Shown: positions 62,522 through 64,000 of the stretch, one piece after another
How positions within the stretch are numbered: the stretch's first letter is position 1
Layout: every line of letters starts with the position of its first letter
NCBI GenBank assembly: GCA_041736625.1
Contig: JBGSTG010000051.1
Span: 26,623 to 90,622 of the forward strand
Reading direction: 5' to 3'
DNA length: 64,000 bases
From: M3007 sp041736625
Lineage (GTDB): Bacteria > Bacteroidota > Bacteroidia > Chitinophagales > Saprospiraceae
Notes under the pieces: generated by a model
Databases searched by the model: none
Told to the model about the DNA's origin: nothing
What the model saw: the letters and a program-made list of their open reading frames with translations, nothing else
Made by a program: the position numbers and the translations under genes

Positions 62522-63034
62522 ATGCGTAAACTGACAGTCATCACCTTTTTGGGCATTTTTATCACGGTCGCCGTACTGGTTCAATCCTGCAAAAAAGACG
62601 ACCCCGTGCCCAGCGAGTTTATCGCAACCGATGCCACGTTCGCCAACTTCGATGCGTTGCACCTCCACACGACCAAGCAAGGCGTTGACCCGGCAAACGG
62701 CGGGCTGCACGACAACAACGATGCGACCGTGACCCGCAAAGTCTTTATCAAGGATGATGCAAGCCTTGTTGACGGTCAATATCCGGTCGGGACGGTTTTG
62801 GTAAAACATTCTTACAACCCGGATTTGGCATTCAACCAAATCACGGCAATGGTCAAACGGGGCAACAATTTCGATGCGGGCTTCGGCAATTGGGAGTATT
62901 TCATGCTTCAACCAGACGGCAAAATTGCAAAAGACGCTGGTGGCAACCTGATGCGAGGTGCCAAACTTTTTAATGGCATGTGCCAAAATTGCCACGTCGG
63001 GGCCTCTGCCAAAGACTTCGTGTTTTCCAAATAA
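62522..63034 (+). CDS. CxxCH lipoprotein, cytochrome P460-like
   Basis: The 170-residue protein has a lipoprotein signal (TVAVLVQSCKKDD, lipid Cys23) and a C-terminal heme motif MCQNCHVGAS (Cys154, Cys157, His158). The middle region (VLVKHSYNPDLAF, NWEYFMLQPDGKI) resembles cytochrome P460 proteins, which are c-type heme enzymes active on nitrogen oxides or H2O2. The call is tentative. It lies 31 bp after the YceI gene. Confidence 0.8.
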   Translation: MRKLTVITFLGIFITVAVLVQSCKKDDPVPSEFIATDATFANFDALHLHTTKQGVDPANGGLHDNNDATVTRKVFIKDDASLVDGQYPVGTVLVKHSYNPDLAFNQITAMVKRGNNFDAGFGNWEYFMLQPDGKIAKDAGGNLMRGAKLFNGMCQNCHVGASAKDFVFSK

Positions 63035-63041
63035 AATCGTA

Positions 63042-63110
63042 GTGGAAGCCTTGGGGCGGCAATCGAAGGGGATTGAAAAATGGTTTCGGTAGTCGCCCTG
63101 GGGTTTCCAC
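63042..63110. repeat. imperfect long inverted repeat
   Basis: A 17-bp arm (GTGGAA at its start, 63042-63058) pairs with 63094-63110 at 13 of 17 positions. It lies between the CxxCH lipoprotein and the metal-repeat gene and may be a terminator or an RNA stem. Confidence 0.4.
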
Positions 63111-63144
63111 CCACTAATTTTTTCACGTTCAAATTTTCAAAAAA

Positions 63145-63453
63145 ATGAAACAGTTCGTTTTTCTTTTCGCACTCCTTGTGGGCCTTTCCGTTTCGGTAAA
63201 CGCCCAAACCGCTGGCAAAAAAACCAAAGCCAAAAAAGCCGAGACCACGCAAATGGTCGCCCACGGCGAGAAAGGGCATACCTGCGATGCCAATTGCAAG
63301 AACCCGGACGGCACTTTCAAGGTGACCTTGAAAGACCATGTTTGCACGGAGGCTTGCCACACTTCGGGCAAATGCGTCATGGCGCACGGCGAAAAAGGGC
63401 ATACTTGCGATGCCAATTGTGTAAAAATGCAAACCCCAACCAATCATGAATAA
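63145..63453 (+). CDS. secreted Cys/His-repeat metal-binding protein
   Basis: The 102-residue protein has a signal peptide (FALLVGLSVSVNAQ) and two copies of AHGEKGHTCDANC, at residues 39-51 and 80-92, joined by VCTEACHTSGKC. The regular Cys and His residues suggest soft-metal or heme binding in the periplasm. I do not recognise a family. It overlaps the next gene by 8 bp. Confidence 0.7.
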   Translation: MKQFVFLFALLVGLSVSVNAQTAGKKTKAKKAETTQMVAHGEKGHTCDANCKNPDGTFKVTLKDHVCTEACHTSGKCVMAHGEKGHTCDANCVKMQTPTNHE

Positions 63454-63850
63454 ATCAATTCTGGGCGGTGTCATCGGGACTGCCGTTATGACAATGGTGA
63501 TGTACGTCGCCCCATTTATGGGGATGCCCAAAATGTCGCCACCTGAAATGTTGGCTGGCATGATGAACCTGCCCGTTTTTCTCGGTTGGGCGATGCACTT
63601 TATGATAGGCGTTGCCTTTGCTTTGGCTTACACGCATCTGTTCGCCCCAAAAGTGAACATCGGCAACATCTATCTGAAAGGTGCGGCTTTCGGCTTGGCT
63701 GCCTTCGTTTTTGCCCAGATTGCAATGGCGGTAATGGGCGCAATGTTCCCAATGCCGCCAATGGAAGGCTCGATGATGTTGATGATGTTGGGCAGCATCA
63801 TGGGACACGCCATTTTTGGCATGGCAGTCGCCAAAACAGTCGGGTTTTGA
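63446..63850 (+). CDS. small Met-rich membrane protein, DUF6789-like
   Basis: The 134-residue protein has four membrane helices and many Met residues (MMLMMLGSIMGH, MPKMSPPEMLAGMM). It resembles DUF6789, a family of unknown role. Methionine-rich helices can bind copper or act in oxidant scavenging, but this is inference. It ends the fourth unit. Confidence 0.65.
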   Translation: MNKSILGGVIGTAVMTMVMYVAPFMGMPKMSPPEMLAGMMNLPVFLGWAMHFMIGVAFALAYTHLFAPKVNIGNIYLKGAAFGLAAFVFAQIAMAVMGAMFPMPPMEGSMMLMMLGSIMGHAIFGMAVAKTVGF

Positions 63851-63933
63851 CAACTTCGCTGTAACCATCCGACCAACTACATCTTGCCCACCCTCTCATT
63901 CCCCTTGACCTTTGCCCGACAAAAATCAAAGCT

Positions 63934-64000
63934 ATGAAAAGAGGGACAAAACTGCGTCGCGGTCGCGAATTTTGGGAGGCTGCGCTCAGAGAACAAGATC
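63934..64000 (+). CDS. partial frame, possible IS66 accessory (TnpA-like) protein
   Basis: The ATG at 63934 opens a frame still open at the window end, with MKRGTKLRRGREFWEAALRE. REFWEAALREQ is like the start of the small IS66 accessory protein TnpA (…FWEQ…LSQ). Only 22 residues are visible, so the call is a guess. If right, a mobile element borders the redox island. Confidence 0.35.
   Translation, partial: MKRGTKLRRGREFWEAALREQD

Overview
The window looks like the chromosome of a member of the Bacteroidota, probably of the Saprospiria type. Evidence: three secreted proteins end in type IX secretion (T9SS) sorting domains, many genes are preceded by the Bacteroidota housekeeping promoter element TAnnTTTG instead of a Shine-Dalgarno site, and there are lipoproteins, a polysaccharide flippase, class II HMG-CoA reductase with type 2 IPP isomerase, and two Bacteroidota-style ECF sigma factors. 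I see no rRNA, tRNA or CRISPR array.

Positions 1-35,000 are GC-rich mixed housekeeping and accessory sequence on both strands: a T9SS BNR-repeat protein, an ABC transporter whose permease is fused to an M1 aminopeptidase, a 1,536-bp IS66-family element that has cut the end off a DM13-domain lipoprotein gene, carA, hppD, a cytoplasmic TPR histidine kinase, a TerC protein, a 1,360-residue T9SS subtilisin, a membrane pyrophosphatase of the K+-dependent type, and two mevalonate/isoprenoid genes. Heptanucleotide arrays (RTCGGYN)n follow the 3' ends of five genes, always in the same orientation relative to the gene.

Positions 36,472-45,316 hold a same-strand cluster: two secreted caspase-fold peptidases (His-Cys dyads intact), a beta-barrel-like protein, an ECF sigma factor, a membrane TPR protein that resembles an anti-sigma factor, and an HExxH metallopeptidase. 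This looks like a surface or periplasmic protease module tied to its own transcription switch.

From about 45,600 to 63,850 the style of the DNA changes (more A/T runs, tightly packed genes, all on the + strand). The block opens with a second ECF sigma factor. Four near-identical 29-bp elements, GGGTGATTTTTT then 9 bp then GGTATWAA, lie at 46,243, 47,118, 52,231 and 61,825, each 35-36 nt before a start codon. They divide the block into four transcription units: merTP plus a GDCCVxC protein; DUF547, FAD oxidoreductase, polyferredoxin, cNMP/AlbA sensor and DUF2721; a 13-gene unit with AhpD-like, FG-GAP, rhodanese, NRDE, thioredoxin, DinB, OsmC and a second DUF547 protein; and YceI, a CxxCH lipoprotein, a Cys/His-repeat protein and a membrane protein. 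I read this as one ECF-controlled redox/thiol/metal regulon. It is the most interesting object in the window. A partial transposon-type reading frame begins just beyond its right edge.
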